Part shown: positions 26,104 through 37,300 of the stretch, one piece after another
How the letters are laid out: each line of letters starts with the position of its first letter
How positions within the stretch are numbered: position 1 is the first letter of the stretch
Source of the DNA: Neelides folsomi
Lineage: Eukaryota > Arthropoda > Collembola > Neelipleona > Neelidae
NCBI GenBank assembly: GCA_034687125.1
Contig: JAQGBZ010000062.1
Span: 62,001 to 126,000, forward strand
Length of the DNA: 64,000 bases
Reading direction: 5' to 3'
Program-made: the position numbers and the translations under genes
The notes under the pieces: generated by a model
What the model was told of the DNA's origin: nothing
Database searches by the model: none
Seen by the model: only the letters and a program-made list of their open reading frames with translations

Positions 26104-29100
26104 AGGAGAAGGATTAACGGAGTTCCTTACTCCAAGGAATGGGCTTAGGGAAATGAGGAGGCATTGCGGGTGAGAGGAGTTGATAAAGTGTGGGACTCCG
26201 GAAGTCGGTGGAGGAAGGAGAGAGCAATAAAAAAGAGAGAGCACGACATCCCCTTTTGTACCAACTATGTATAGTATATTCTCATATTTAGGATAAGTTC
26301 AACAGGACCCAGGAGCAGACGGAGGGAGGGTTTATGAAATGTGAAGTCTTAAATATTGCAAACGTCTCCCGCCTATTCAAGAGGGTCGAGATAAGGAAGG
26401 TCGCTTATTACGCTCGATATGCAAAAACATTGTTTCGTATCCAAGTGTCGTGGTGGGCCATTAAAATCATCCCGATATCATCCGCGAACTCGACTCTGCT
26501 CCGAATGACAAATGGGCACCTCTGGCCTTCTCTTCTTTCATCTTTCGGCTTTCTCTTATAAAGCGCAAGAACTTTAAACTTAGCCTCTTTCTCTTCAACT
26601 TTACGATTTTTTAGAATTAATTAACTCGAGCTTTTAATTAGACGAAATTGCTCTTGTGCCACCAAAGGGCAAAAAGAACAGCTACAGATATACTAACATT
26701 AAATAAAGGGTGTTGTGTATAAGGATCGACTACAACAGTTATAACTAATCCTATACTTCAAGTTAATTGTCATGTTCGTTTGGAGAAATCTCCTAATCTC
26801 CTTCTCTATATCTCACTTCCCGATTATTTTTATGGTGGGTTAACAGTTAAGCTTAATGGCTTTCTCCCTATCTTTCATCTTTCTCCAATTGAATATTTTT
26901 CTTCGCATTCCAACCGCCTGTGCTGCAAGAAAAATTTTTTCATTTTCAACTCTCCATTTGAGAAGATAAGAGGAAGGAAGGTGTTTTAGAGGCAACTGCT
27001 CCTCCTCTCAATTTCATCTCTTGTAATATGAAAGGAGTATGGGGAGCATTTGCGTGGAAGAAATGCCTCATAAAAATTGTTCTCTGGAGAAAATGTAGTT
27101 TACGAAGCCAAGATTTTCAATCGTTGTCTCATCGATGGTGGTGGTGGATCTTTGGAGCAAGGAATTTTTGAACACTCTTCAAATCTCTTACCCGTGTAAT
27201 TCTCCTTCAAATCTTCCTTCATTACTTCCATAGCCCCCGCTCCTTATCTCTTCGTGTTTATACGGTACGAAGGAGCAAATAACAATGAGGAACAACTGGT
27301 TCCCTTCACCCGTTCCAAAATTAAATGGATATTTCTCCAACCCCATCATTTTCACGCTCATTTTCCCCATTAACAATTACGAGGGTGATCGATAAATGAA
27401 GTGAGGTCATATGGGGGATTTGACTGGTTTGAATTGAATTAAAGAATTTTCCTTCCCCCTAATATCCTTGAATTTATTTCAAGCTTCTGAGCCCATGTGA
27501 GTAATGCTCATAGCCCTAAGTGCGCCGAGGTCTTATATGGTCAATTTGAGGTTAAGGAAGAAGAATGGAGGGCCTGAATTAGTGTGTCCGGGGTGGGGGA
27601 GAAAATGATGAAGATTCAATTTGGAGTGAGTGACATCGGAAGACTCTCAAGTTTAATAACCCACTCAAAGGATCAGGGAATGTGGGAATGGTAGAGATAA
27701 AAAGGGAAGAGATTGCATAAGGAATGGTCGTGTTGATCCTTCGAATCGATTCTCTCATATTCACTTCCCCCTTTATGTGGGAGATAAGAGGGTTGAGGAG
27801 TAATCAGAGGTCATCCAGTTGATGGACAGAGGAGAGAACTCGAGGACCAAAAACCTGTCAGCTACGGAAATGGATGAAATGTCCGAAACTCCCTTCTCTT
27901 TAAAATCCGCTCACCCGTTCTTAACTTACAAACTCGCCGGGCCCAATTCACTCATATACGATAATGGACTCTTTCAAACTCCTTCCTCATTATTATTGTT
28001 ATGTAAGGGGAAATGGACCATTCAATGAACTTTAAAAATTATTGAAGTCCGCAGCTTGCATCAATTGCTCTCAATGGGAGATACTGAGGTTTTCATTCAT
28101 TTTTTTTCTTGTAAATGAGCAAAAATGGATCATATTTAAAGTAGATAGTATTCCATATATATAAGATTCCACCAATTAATAATAATAAAAATAAAAGTTA
28201 CTTATACTTTACCTGTTTTAAGAAGCTATTATCAATTTGTTTGTATTGTTTACATTTGAAGTACTAATTATATAATTTTTTAAAATTTTAAAAAATGAAA
28301 AATTATTATTATCAAATCTTTAGAAATGATTAAAAAAATAATTGATTTATGAAATGTCACCTTTTAAATAATCAATTCCCATATTATCTGACTAGAGAAG
28401 CCATAACTTTAAATATCTAACATGTCCAATTCAATTCAATTAATTTGTCAATGAAAGTTGAATTTAATTAAACATAAAAATTTGGATAACGTTCGGAAAT
28501 AAAAGTGTCAACTAGATAATGGAAGATTCTGTATTCGTGAGGAATGAGATATTTGCCAAATATTTCCCATTTCATTCATTCGGATTGGTTTTAATTTTGT
28601 TCTTGAGTTCTCCTTTCGTGTCGTGTGTCGCGATGTGAGAATTTTCCCTCTTTCTCCTCATATTCGATATCTCAAAGGATTTCCTAATCTGAGCCACTCG
28701 AATTCACTAGGGAGCATATGAAGGAATTCTTCCATTGTGTAAATGGAAGAAGCATTGGGTTTTATTCAGGACTATGGAGCCCATTGTGAGAGGAATGTTA
28801 CTGTAATGTTTCCCTCACTCTTCGACTAGCATTCATCTTCATTCTGCGAGGAAACTACAATTGCCACTTCTCGTCTTCCTCTCCCGTGTCACGGAGAATT
28901 TTGAAAGGAGAAAATCGAAAAATAGCCTCATTTGCCTCTCCTGGCGTTCACCCTTTCTGCCGGCCCGCAGCCGCCACAGAAAAGGGAAACTCTTCAAAGA
29001 CTCCCAACGAAATCACCTTTATAGGGAACCACAATCTTATACGAGTCGGTAAATTCGAGACTCCTCCTATACAATGAGACTTTTATATGTAGAAAAAGAA

Positions 29101-30496
29101 GTTGATCGATCCCCATAAAATTATAAAGATTTCCTCATTCACTTTTATTCCCTTCGATTCTCTTCTCTGGACGGGCTCCCACTTGTATTTTTTATTAATA
29201 AATAACTTTACCTAATTCCATAAATATTAATTTTATTCTCTTCCCTATAATAAAAAAAGATCTGGTGAGGATGGCTTAGCCGAAATTACCAACCTTACAT
29301 TTCCTTCAAGTGGAGAGTGGAAATCTCTATTTCTAAATTCACTATTTTCAAACTCCAAGCGAGCCCATAGTTTGTTTTAAAGACTTTCTTTTATAAGAAA
29401 CCGATTCCCATCGGACGCGATTCCACACTGCGCTGAAAAGCCAAATCCCCAGTCCTCTACCTATATATCCCACTTATGTCTCAATATTTGATAAAGATAC
29501 ATATTTTAACAAGCGAGTGTAAATGACAGGAGAGATTGTAAAAAAATAATTTTTCATCGGAGAGTTGGAAAATAAGAAAGGAAAAGCCTGACGTTTGTTC
29601 CACTTGATTAATTTGACTATTAAATTACGTTTAAATGGAGAAAGTTTCTCCCATAAAGAGGGACGGAGGTTGTGAAGGGTCGAGCAGCGTCGATTCTTCC
29701 CAACTTTCCCCGCTCTCCTCATATTTGATGAGCTGTGGAGGAAGTGACAAATTTGGAGGTCTGGAGGCTTGTCGAGATAAAGGAGGAGGTGATGGGTAGT
29801 GGAGTTTAAAGGTATTTTATTTATTTGGCGGAGAGACCTCCCCCGGTCCCCAGCTTCCTCCTCTGGGGAGGAGGACGAACATGAAAAGTTATGTTCGAAG
29901 ACGACCTCAGCCCCCATAAATTTCCCTCTAAGATCTCTTCGAACAATTATTGTTGTTTCCTACCAATTCGCTCCATCGGATGCCCATTCCAACCCCGTCC
30001 GCCTCCCGGGCCGAAAAAAGAGGGAAAGGCCAAAAAAAACTTTCTCTTCCTAAAACTTACTTCTGGATTTATGGTGTAGTTGGAATGGGCCCTCCTTGGG
30101 TTCCCCATTATGGAGAATCATCTTCGTGAAGCCTCCTTTATGTATCTTTATGGTCAGGAGAATACAGGCAGCGGAAAGATTACTCGCCAGCGTTTATTTC
30201 TCCTCACGCCTCTAGAGAAGGTGAAGCGGGAGAAGACTCCACATTCCTCTTCCGCTCCTCTTTACAGACACGAGGCTCTGGAGTCTCTTTTTCAACACTA
30301 ATTTACTCTCTTTGCTGCCCTCCACGCCCACTCTTAATTTATTTCAGCTTCTCTTTCAACCTCTTCCCAACTTCATCTCATTTGTACAAACGACCACATT
30401 CAAATAAATTTTACTTGTTATGATTTTTTCAAATTTAATGCATACAAATATACCGTTGGTATATTCGGAGCCTGATGGAGTCCATTATGTATGTCA

Positions 30497-30500
30497 TTAC
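30497..30500. repeat. Putative target-site duplication TTAC, left copy
   Basis: TTAC directly abuts the left inverted repeat, and the same TTAC directly follows the right inverted repeat at 34363-34366. Four bases can match by chance, but the match falls exactly where the inverted-repeat symmetry ends. Confidence 0.55.
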
Positions 30501-30537
30501 ATATCTGGTGGGCCATTAATTGAGCCGTATTTTTAAT
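30501..30537 (+). repeat. Left terminal inverted repeat
   Basis: Begins ATATCTGGTGGGCCATTAAT and continues TGAGCCGT followed by ATTTTTAAT. Read inward, it matches the right end over 37 positions, differing only at position 6 (T against G) and position 29 (A against T). It lies distal to the 3' end of the transposase-like gene. I noticed no other copy of this motif in the window. Confidence 0.92.
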
Positions 30538-31126
30538 CGATCGTAACTTTAAAATGACAAAAAATTATAAAACTATTAATATGGCATTAGATGAGGAATA
30601 TATTACTTTATTATATACCCAACTATTAGCTGAAATGGTTGAACCCTAATAAACGACAGCTACTTTTCTTTGAGAAAGTCTTGAAGGTTTGGATCGAAAT
30701 GAATGGGACCTTTCATGACATTCTCGTTCAGACCAATCTGACATCGGGGAGATCCAGGCGCAGCCCAAAATTTCATTGTCTCATTTTCCCCATAACGCTA
30801 CTTTTTGTCCATTTAAAATACACACGATTTCACAATATCTCGTAAGTCTCTCGGATTTGAAAGGTATATCGTAGAAGCAAATATGTTCGCAATGAAAAGT
30901 TACCTATAATTCATATTCAAAACCTATTCAAATATTAGAGATTAACTGACGCATGATGATAAGTTACAGGGTTCACAAAAACTTATATTTTCCGGATATA
31001 GAAATAGTCATGATTATTTATTTATAAGTTCAAATTTACTACACTATAAAGTAAAATAAATAATCTGTATAAGAAAAACCACCGTCCCGCCAATTTGATA
31101 ATTAATTTTATAACTTCTATTTTCAC
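30538..31126 (-). other. Transposon 3' untranslated region, inner side of left end
   Basis: AT-rich sequence between the left inverted repeat and the hammerhead-like motif. It has an island of higher GC at about 30650-30850. No peptide of recognisable family is visible on either strand. It could contain a nested, decayed insertion that brought in the hammerhead, but I see no second pair of boundaries. Confidence 0.4.
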
Positions 31127-31174
31127 GGGTTTCGACCTTCGTAGCCTCATCAGGATTGGGACACCAATCGACCC
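31127..31174 (-). ncRNA. Hammerhead ribozyme-like motif, open helix III
   Basis: On the minus strand, 31174 to 31127 reads in order: GGG-T (5' side of helix III), C (position 17, at 31170, predicted cleavage after it), GATTGG-TGTC-CCAATC (closed 6-bp helix I, 31154-31169), CTGATGA (catalytic box, 31147-31153), GGCT-ACGAA-GGTC (helix II, 31134-31146, 4 bp including two G-U pairs), GAA (31131-31133), then A and CCC closing helix III (31127-31130). All conserved core bases of the hammerhead family are present: CUGAUGA, GAA and the U-C before cleavage. Helix III is only 4 bp and lies at the open end, so this is a type III arrangement and may be weak as a monomer. It lies 202 bp downstream of the last recognisable transposase-like codon, on the same strand. 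Cleavage activity is not shown. Confidence 0.75.
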
Positions 31175-33112
31175 TCATCTAAAAATTTAAAAAAATTAAT
31201 TTATCAAGTATGTACAATTTATTTTATTAATATTAATATATTTTATATTATTTATTATTAATGATATTTTTTAAATTAAGTATACTTACTTTTTCCATTA
31301 TCAAGGTATGTTGTCCTTAAAAATCTTACCTAACTAAATGTATATTTTGAATAAGAAACTAGAAAATTAAAATAATTAAAGCATGTTTCTTAAAGCTACT
31401 TGAGTTTCCTCGTTCCCTAATTTAAAAAGTTCAATACAAGATCCCTCAACCGTTATTCTATGAGCCTCTCTTGTTTTGGGGATTGTCAAAGTTGAATCGA
31501 ATCTATCTACAAGGTTAAATTCGGTGCATATCCTATCAATTTCAATTTGTGAAATCCAAAAAAATCCGAATTTTTGATCCTGCATCAAATCTTTTTTGAG
31601 AATTCATACAATTAATAGGGAGTAATGATTGGAGCAGGAAATGGACTTTGTAAACTTTTCCTCCTTGCTAAGGATTTGAGGGCACCGCTAACTCCATCAA
31701 CGGCCCCTTTACCGTGAGAAGTAGCAAAAAAATTCCAAGTTGCAGTCAATTGGTAATCAAAAAAGTGGTGAATCAAGTTACTAAAATTTTTTAAATTTTT
31801 ATATTGAGCTGCACATCCATCGCTAAAATAATCAGCATGTGTGATTTGTGGAAAATTACTTTTCAACCATCCCAAGAAAATATGATTGAAAGCAAAAAAT
31901 GTGGTTGTGTTATGAATTGTGGTGTCACTAATAAAAGCATTTGAGTGGGAAATAACTTGTTTCAAAATAGGATCATAAATATAAACCACACAAGCATGGA
32001 TTGTAGCTTAGTCATTATTCCAATGACGAGCTTGTGGCTCATTTTGAACAAGGAAACTAATTTTCCTTAAAATCAACATGAACTGCAGAAGTTTGATTGA
32101 TCGTCAAATTTTCTTTAGTTGTTTTAAAAATGGAGGCTTGAAAATTACTTATGTAATTGTGAGGCATGAAAAGTTTTAAAGTTTGGAATAAATAATCTAT
32201 GAAATCATCCAGATCACAAACAATTTCCCGAATTTGAAATTGTTTTTGATCTTGACCAGGTTGAAAACGTTATTTCATCGTTTTCTCCAATAAAAGATGA
32301 AATAAATTCCAATAAATTGATGGCTAGCTAATTTGCACCATTTAGGTCGGTAACTACAAAAAATTGATCGTCCTATTTTAATTGTGGGATATTCCTTTTC
32401 AAAATCTTTATACAGATCATTCAAATTTTTAAGTAAGTCAATTTGAAAAAAGGCTTCATTACTGAAATTCCATTTTCAGTAATTTTAGTACAAGAATTGA
32501 TTGATGGTAACTGATATGAATTCTCGTCTAATTCATAAAAGTTTTGCACTTTTTTAATGACCTCACTTATTTTATTTGGAGGTTCTTGCTTGACCGGTTT
32601 CAATGTATCGTTCCCTGAAAGCTTAAATCCTGCCTTTGCTAACTCGTAAGTGGTACCGAGTTCTTTTGCTGTCCTATTTGCATTTCAAGGCGTAATGCTG
32701 AGAAGTTGGATTTTCTCTAAACAATCAACTTTTTGAAGGAACTTGTGCATATTCAATTTAATTTGAGCTAAATCTGCAGAATCGCGTTCTAGCTGTTTTA
32801 TACGTTCAAAATCCAACTTCTCCTTGTCGTTCGATTGGGACTATATCTTGCTGATTAGATTTTCCTTTTAGCAAACAAACATCCCCGGAATGAGCCCGTA
32901 CCCATTCTTCCTAAATGACTGAAAGTATACTTTGAACCAAATTCATAACAATGTTGTGGACAAACATACCCTGGATTTGGAAATTTGTAGTTTTTGGATT
33001 CGATTTGGTCTTTTAAATAGAATGATAAAGAAGTAGAACACTTATCAAAACTCAAGTCGTTTCCTTCTTTTTCTTCGCATTCTTCATCAAGCAACTCAGC
33101 GACACAGTATTT

Positions 33113-33634
33113 CTAAAGATTCAAATTATAAAGATTTAAGATTATATATCATTGTATTTTAATAAAATTTAATGACTATTTGACTAAAAACTCTATTATT
33201 AATTAAAGCAAATTGACTAGAAATAAAAAATAAATAAAACTATTTGACTAGAATGACTAGAATAGATTTGAATGAATAAATTATTGTTAAAATTATATGC
33301 TTGGATATTTTTATACATTTAAAAACTAATTAACTTCTAATAAAATAAAATAATAATAATAACAATAATTGACTAGAAATTAATATAACTATTAATACTA
33401 AATGACTAGGAATATAATTAAATTTATAAACTTTGGCTAGAATAATAAATGATTTTTCCGAGATTATCTAATGACTAAAATGTAAATTTTCCAAATCTAA
33501 TCTTAATATCTAATGACTATATGAATTATATAAATGAATATCTTTATCTTTAAGTTTAAACTAAATAACTAATGACTAGTTATGACTAGTAATGACTAGA
33601 AGTGTTACAAATGAATATTATAAATGAAATTTAC
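33113..33634 (-). other. Intron of the transposase-like gene
   Basis: A 522-bp AT-rich intron on the minus strand. Its donor is AAG|gtaaat (GT at 33633-33634). Its acceptor is a T-rich run ending in ctttag (AG at 33113-33114) before AAATAC. Both boundaries are in phase 0. The coding character (acidic upstream, VAELLDEEC downstream) stops and resumes at these points. The intron carries the TGACTAG-type repeat array. Confidence 0.55.
33173..33600 (+). repeat. Degenerate TGACTA(G) dispersed repeat array
   Basis: TGACTA occurs twelve times within about 430 bp (starting at 33173, 33181, 33214, 33245, 33254, 33370, 33403, 33472, 33514, 33573, 33583 and 33593), usually followed by G or GAA. The last three copies are spaced exactly 10 bp apart and the others are irregular. 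A random hexamer would be expected roughly 0.1-0.2 times here. It reads as a decayed short tandem or clustered motif array inside the transposon intron. Its function is unknown. It could be transposase-binding subterminal repeats or simple-sequence decay. Confidence 0.75.
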
Positions 33635-33769
33635 CTTATTTGTATCCATTATCAGCGTCCCGTTGTCAATTTCCATGTCTCCTTCACCATCGTCTTAAAC
33701 TTCCATTTCTTCGTCTGCTTCATCTTCGTCTTGGTTGTCGTCAACTCTTTTCCTCTTCAGCGATTCCAT
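33635..33769 (-). pseudogene. Transposase-like exon 1, acidic N-terminus
   Basis: Forty-five codons from the ATG at 33767-33769 to AAG, then a splice donor (AAG|gtaaat). The product starts MESLKRKRVDD, with a basic KRKR patch that could act in nuclear import. A very acidic stretch rich in Asp and Glu follows. Codon 25 is TAA (33695-33697), flanked on both sides by codons of the same acidic composition, so it is probably a disabling mutation. The exon ends in phase 0, which fits the phase-0 start of exon 2. I chose this ATG because the acidic composition begins there; earlier ATGs exist upstream in other contexts. Confidence 0.6.
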
Positions 33770-34325
33770 TGGATTTGGGGATCCTCGTCGTGTCTTCTCA
33801 CAGTTCACGACACGTCAATTCGAAGCATGAGAAATCATGAACGAAGGCCCAATTTATGATTTTAGCGGGTTGAATTTAATAGGATATTTTAAATTCATAA
33901 ATTTTTATTTATTTTAACAATGAGTAAACGTATGGATAGACTTTATTTGACAACCCTATGCCAAATATGCGCGCGCGAGATAGCATGCTAGAGAATTTGA
34001 GACAATTGAAATTTTGTATTGCGCTTGGATCTCCTCTCTCCTCAATTTCCTCCTCTGGGGGTAATTTGGTCATGTCATAAACAACGTATACCTACTCAAA
34101 AAATCAGTCAATTCTAGGTGAATTGAATGAGGCTATTACCCAAGCTTTCGCGGTTGCTATGTGCAAAAGAGCATGGGAGGCAGTCGTCGGTCGGTTGTAG
34201 AGATGTATTGAAGTGAATTTGGCTAAATTCACGATTTAATTATTTTATTTATATGATATGATGTATAAGGAATATACCTGATAATTTTAGTGAAATTCGG
34301 TAATGTCATAAAAAAGATTTTACTT
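33770..34325 (-). other. Transposon 5' region upstream of the transposase-like ATG
   Basis: Non-coding sequence between exon 1 and the right inverted repeat, presumably containing the element's promoter. It includes a (GC)4G run at 33969-33977, a palindrome TAGCATGCTA just after it, and a pyrimidine-rich run near 34030-34060. I could not identify a specific TATA box or initiator. Confidence 0.4.
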
Positions 34326-34362
34326 ATTAAAAAAACGGCTCAATTAATGGCCCACCCGATAT
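34326..34362 (-). repeat. Right terminal inverted repeat
   Basis: Read on the minus strand it begins ATATCGGGTGGGCCATTAAT and continues TGAGCCGT followed by TTTTTTAAT. It is the inverted partner of the left end at 30501-30537. It lies about 560 bp upstream of the first transposase-like ATG, so this is the 5' end of the element relative to its gene. Confidence 0.92.
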
Positions 34363-34366
34363 TTAC
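34363..34366. repeat. Putative target-site duplication TTAC, right copy
   Basis: Partner of the TTAC at 30497-30500, immediately outside the right inverted repeat. Together they suggest insertion with a 4-bp staggered cut. Confidence 0.55.
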
Positions 34367-37300
34367 CTATGTAGATTATTAAAAAATTACTTATTATTTG
34401 AATACAAGATTATTGAAAGCTATTTATTAGTAAAAATTATCTGTATATCACATTCATTTTTAGAGTCCTGAGTCGCGTGGATGAGATAGTTAAGCCATGG
34501 AACAGACAAATTAATTGGTCCATAACTTCTCCATAAGAGTTCAGAACATTAAAAAGTATCTTAAGAAAAGGGAGGAATAATAGAGTGCGAGTGAGCTTGG
34601 AGTGTCTTAGAATGGGAGCTTCATTTCCTCATCTAATTTTCCTTATTAGATAAATGGTTATTATATTAGAGGTTATGAGCTTGGTGAAATGTAATTATGG
34701 GATCTCTTGAAGGGAGTGAAAAACAGTAATTGGGTTCCCCTTTCTGGAGGAACGTGTTAAGTCTGCTGAGATTTGTAGAGCCGGAGGTGGAGGAGGCAGC
34801 ATCTGCCCTGCTATTAATTATGGCTTTAATTATCCAGGAGCTATACGACTCTCCATATGATCTTCCTTGGTGTAGGGAAACCTGCGGTTCCGTTCGCACG
34901 ACACGGTTCGACGCCTTTCTTACGTCTTCCTCTACTTCCTCATCCCCTCGAATCTCCCATGGATTTCTATAAAAAGAGGCTGGATGGGAAAAGGCGGCCG
35001 ATAAGGCGTATAATCTTCATCATGATGAACCTCGAAGTTCTTTTGAGGATTGGGGCTTAATATGCAAACGGTTCCTTGGTTTCTCTCTTGCGAATTTCCA
35101 TTTCACTCGGAGAATCTCCCATTTGATAAGGGAAGGAGAAGATATGGAACGTGATCCTTTTATTCATTTATTTATTCCCTTCCTCTCCTCTGTACAGAGG
35201 CATTGTGTGGAGATATGATGAAATGTGTGTAATAGAAGGGTGTTATATAAGGCCTTATTCCTAATTGCAAATTCCTTAATCGCTCTTCTTTAGAGAATTT
35301 TAAAATCCGAGCTCCCGAGTGTGAGGAAAGTGAATGGGTGAGTGATTGAACGGTGATTATATCTCCGTTCTCCACCCCTGATCATCGTGGGAATTTATTT
35401 CCAAACATTTTTTCCCATTGCACAATCCTTGGGCTATGGCCCTATTCTTGGATTGATTTCCATCTGAAGAGAGTGTAAATAGGGACGTCGTCGTGACCGG
35501 CGGGCTTCTCTCATGCCACCTTATGAACATGATGATGTCCAACGACGAAGGATGAGTCGTGAGAATCCTCCGGCCACCAAGTATCGATTCACGAACTTTT
35601 TGCCTTCCTCATCACTCTCGCCCCCACTTCATCATCTTCATCTCTGGCCTAGTGGTGGAATTATATCAATTTATCCACCTCCCCCTTAGGACCATTAACT
35701 CGGTCGGGCCTCTCGGCTCCTACTTTTCTTACTAAAATAAAAAGTTGCTCCACACCCATTAAATGACTCTATTCTTTCCCTATCATCTCATCGCCGCACT
35801 TTTACTTATTCGTGCAAAAATGAATTCCATCACAATATGGCCCTTTCAATCCAAATGGTCTCCGAGGACAAAAGCATTGTTCCCTTATGGAAATTAGTAC
35901 TAATGGAGGTTCATGGGCATTTCTATGGATTTTCCATTTATTGCTGCATCATACCTCTCAATGACTCGTTTTTGAGGAAAGAGTCAAAAGGAGGAGCGCG
36001 TAAATTAAATCATAAGCTCAACAATGAAATCCATAATTATTTGAATATATTGGATCAAGTTCTCACGGTCGGGCGTGAAAGGATGAGCGAAACTCGAAGC
36101 ATGATATGCCATAGAGAAGAGAAGCCAATTGAAATCTCATCATCCTATTCATGCTTTTTATGATCCGAGATTCTAAGAAAGGAGAGGTGATGCATTGGGT
36201 TCTTGGTGGACCATCTTTTTGAATAACAATTATCTCTAACCCCTTGATTTACTTCAGGAGGAGGATCTCATGAGGAGGACAGGAGTTTGAAAATATTTAT
36301 AGTAATGAGGCTGGAAAAAAGTTAATGGGCAGCGGAGGCCTTGAAGTTATTTGTTTCCAAATGGAGCAGATTTATTTTATTGAAGTTACCTTGGGGGAAG
36401 AAGAGGCAGAGTGGATTGGGCCGGACAGGTCCGGTCTTTTCCTCCTGAATTCACTTTGAACTCCCCCGTTATTCATCATGGGGAGAAAGAGAAGAAGAGG
36501 AGGATCCTTTGATTTACCGCTCACTCCTTTGTGTGGAGTCTTTTGGATGTCTTAAAGCTCCCTGTCTCCCCTCGTCTCCTTCTCAGAGACAGTTGTAAGA
36601 ACCGGGCGTATTTGGAGAGTCGATAGAGCTATTAATGCTCCCTTCAATGAAGATTTATTCCCTTTCACCCAACAGTTTATAATTTCCATTCAGACCGGCC
36701 ACTTTAACATCCTTCGTGTAAATATACAGGGTAGCTGAATGGGGAAATTTAAACGATTATTCATCTTAACTTCTTGGATTTGCTTCCTTAAATAAGGTGG
36801 AAGCTTCTAATTGCACTTATTCAATTTACTATGTTTGCCAATTGTTAAGTTTCAGAGAATAGGTACATTTACGTATACTATAGCTAGAACAATAAAACGG
36901 CTACAAATTTTCTTATCTGTTTAAAAATGAAAGAAGACGTCAGAGATTTTTATATTTGAAACCCAATGATTGAGACAAAGATAAATACACAATGGGCAAA
37001 ACCACCCTCTGTCATATAAAAGAAGTATGGAGAAAAAATCCCCGTGTGAGGTTCATTTTGGGTCTCGAGCAGTTTTGATGATCCCAGCTGACAAAATACG
37101 ACATGACACATGAAACATCCCGCTTGTGAACGCTTATACCCAAATGTTTATTATCCGAAATTCATATGGAGTTAAACTCCCTAATCGCATACACATCATC
37201 ATACCTCCCGTATAAGCCCACTTGTTCGTTATTCATATTTGAAATTGCACTTTGAGGAAAGTATATTCAATTTCCAAAACTACCAAATGCATTTTTATTG

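Larger units (their letters stand above)
21763..30496. other. Long non-coding stretch
   Basis: No recognised gene. It contains the 12-bp GC hairpin (26075-26103), a CATACATACATA-rich patch at about 24670-24730, and an AT-rich island at 28090-28520. The long minus frame at 29474-29917 shows no family motif. Confidence 0.45.
31376..33769 (-). pseudogene. Transposase-like gene with two exons, inactivated
   Basis: Coding remnant of the transposon, presumably a nuclear DNA-cleaving and joining enzyme of the RNase H-like type. Exon 1 encodes an acidic leader. Exon 2 begins KYCVAELLDEEC and has a Cys/His segment (VCPQHCYEFG). A charged, helix-prone stretch follows at about 32690-32830, then FYELDENSYQLP (inside 32421-32603) and RPKW (32338-32349). 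The putative catalytic part has VDF (Asp at 32072-32074), YFSDGCAAQYKN (Asp at 31819-31821) and ATSHGKGAVDGV (Asp at 31696-31698). A C-terminal part follows in another frame (31376-31588). Breaks: TAA in exon 1 (33695-33697), TAA at 32855, TGA at 32685-32687, a frameshift near 32425, TAG at 32057-32059 with a frame change, TAA at 32008-32010, and a frame change between 31612 and 31588. The motif order matches, from memory, proteins usually annotated as uncharacterised in aphids, Hydra and crustaceans. The Asp roles are inferred. Confidence 0.85.
30501..34362 (-). mobile_element. TIR DNA transposon with decayed transposase and embedded hammerhead
   Basis: A 3,862-bp unit bounded by 37-bp inverted repeats (30501-30537 and 34326-34362, two mismatches) and flanked on both sides by TTAC, a plausible 4-bp target-site duplication. 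It is more AT-rich than its surroundings. The coding strand is minus: transposase-like exon 1 (33635-33769), intron (33113-33634), broken exon 2 (about 31376-33112), then a roughly 875-bp 3' region holding a hammerhead-like motif. Several stops and frameshifts show that this copy is dead, yet the inverted repeats remain nearly identical. The ends were placed by inverted-repeat and TTAC symmetry. Because ATAT at the tips is itself a palindrome, an end a few bases further in, with ATAT as the duplication, is an alternative. I do not assign a named superfamily. Confidence 0.85.

Noticed and set aside
29474-29917. 147-codon minus-strand open frame
   Set aside because: No conserved motif, mixed low-complexity content, and overlapping open frames on the plus strand. 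Consistent with chance.
33602-33859. Plus-strand open frame with hydrophobic content
   Set aside because: It is the antisense of the acidic transposase-like exon 1; runs of Glu/Asp codons read as Phe/Leu/Val on the other strand.
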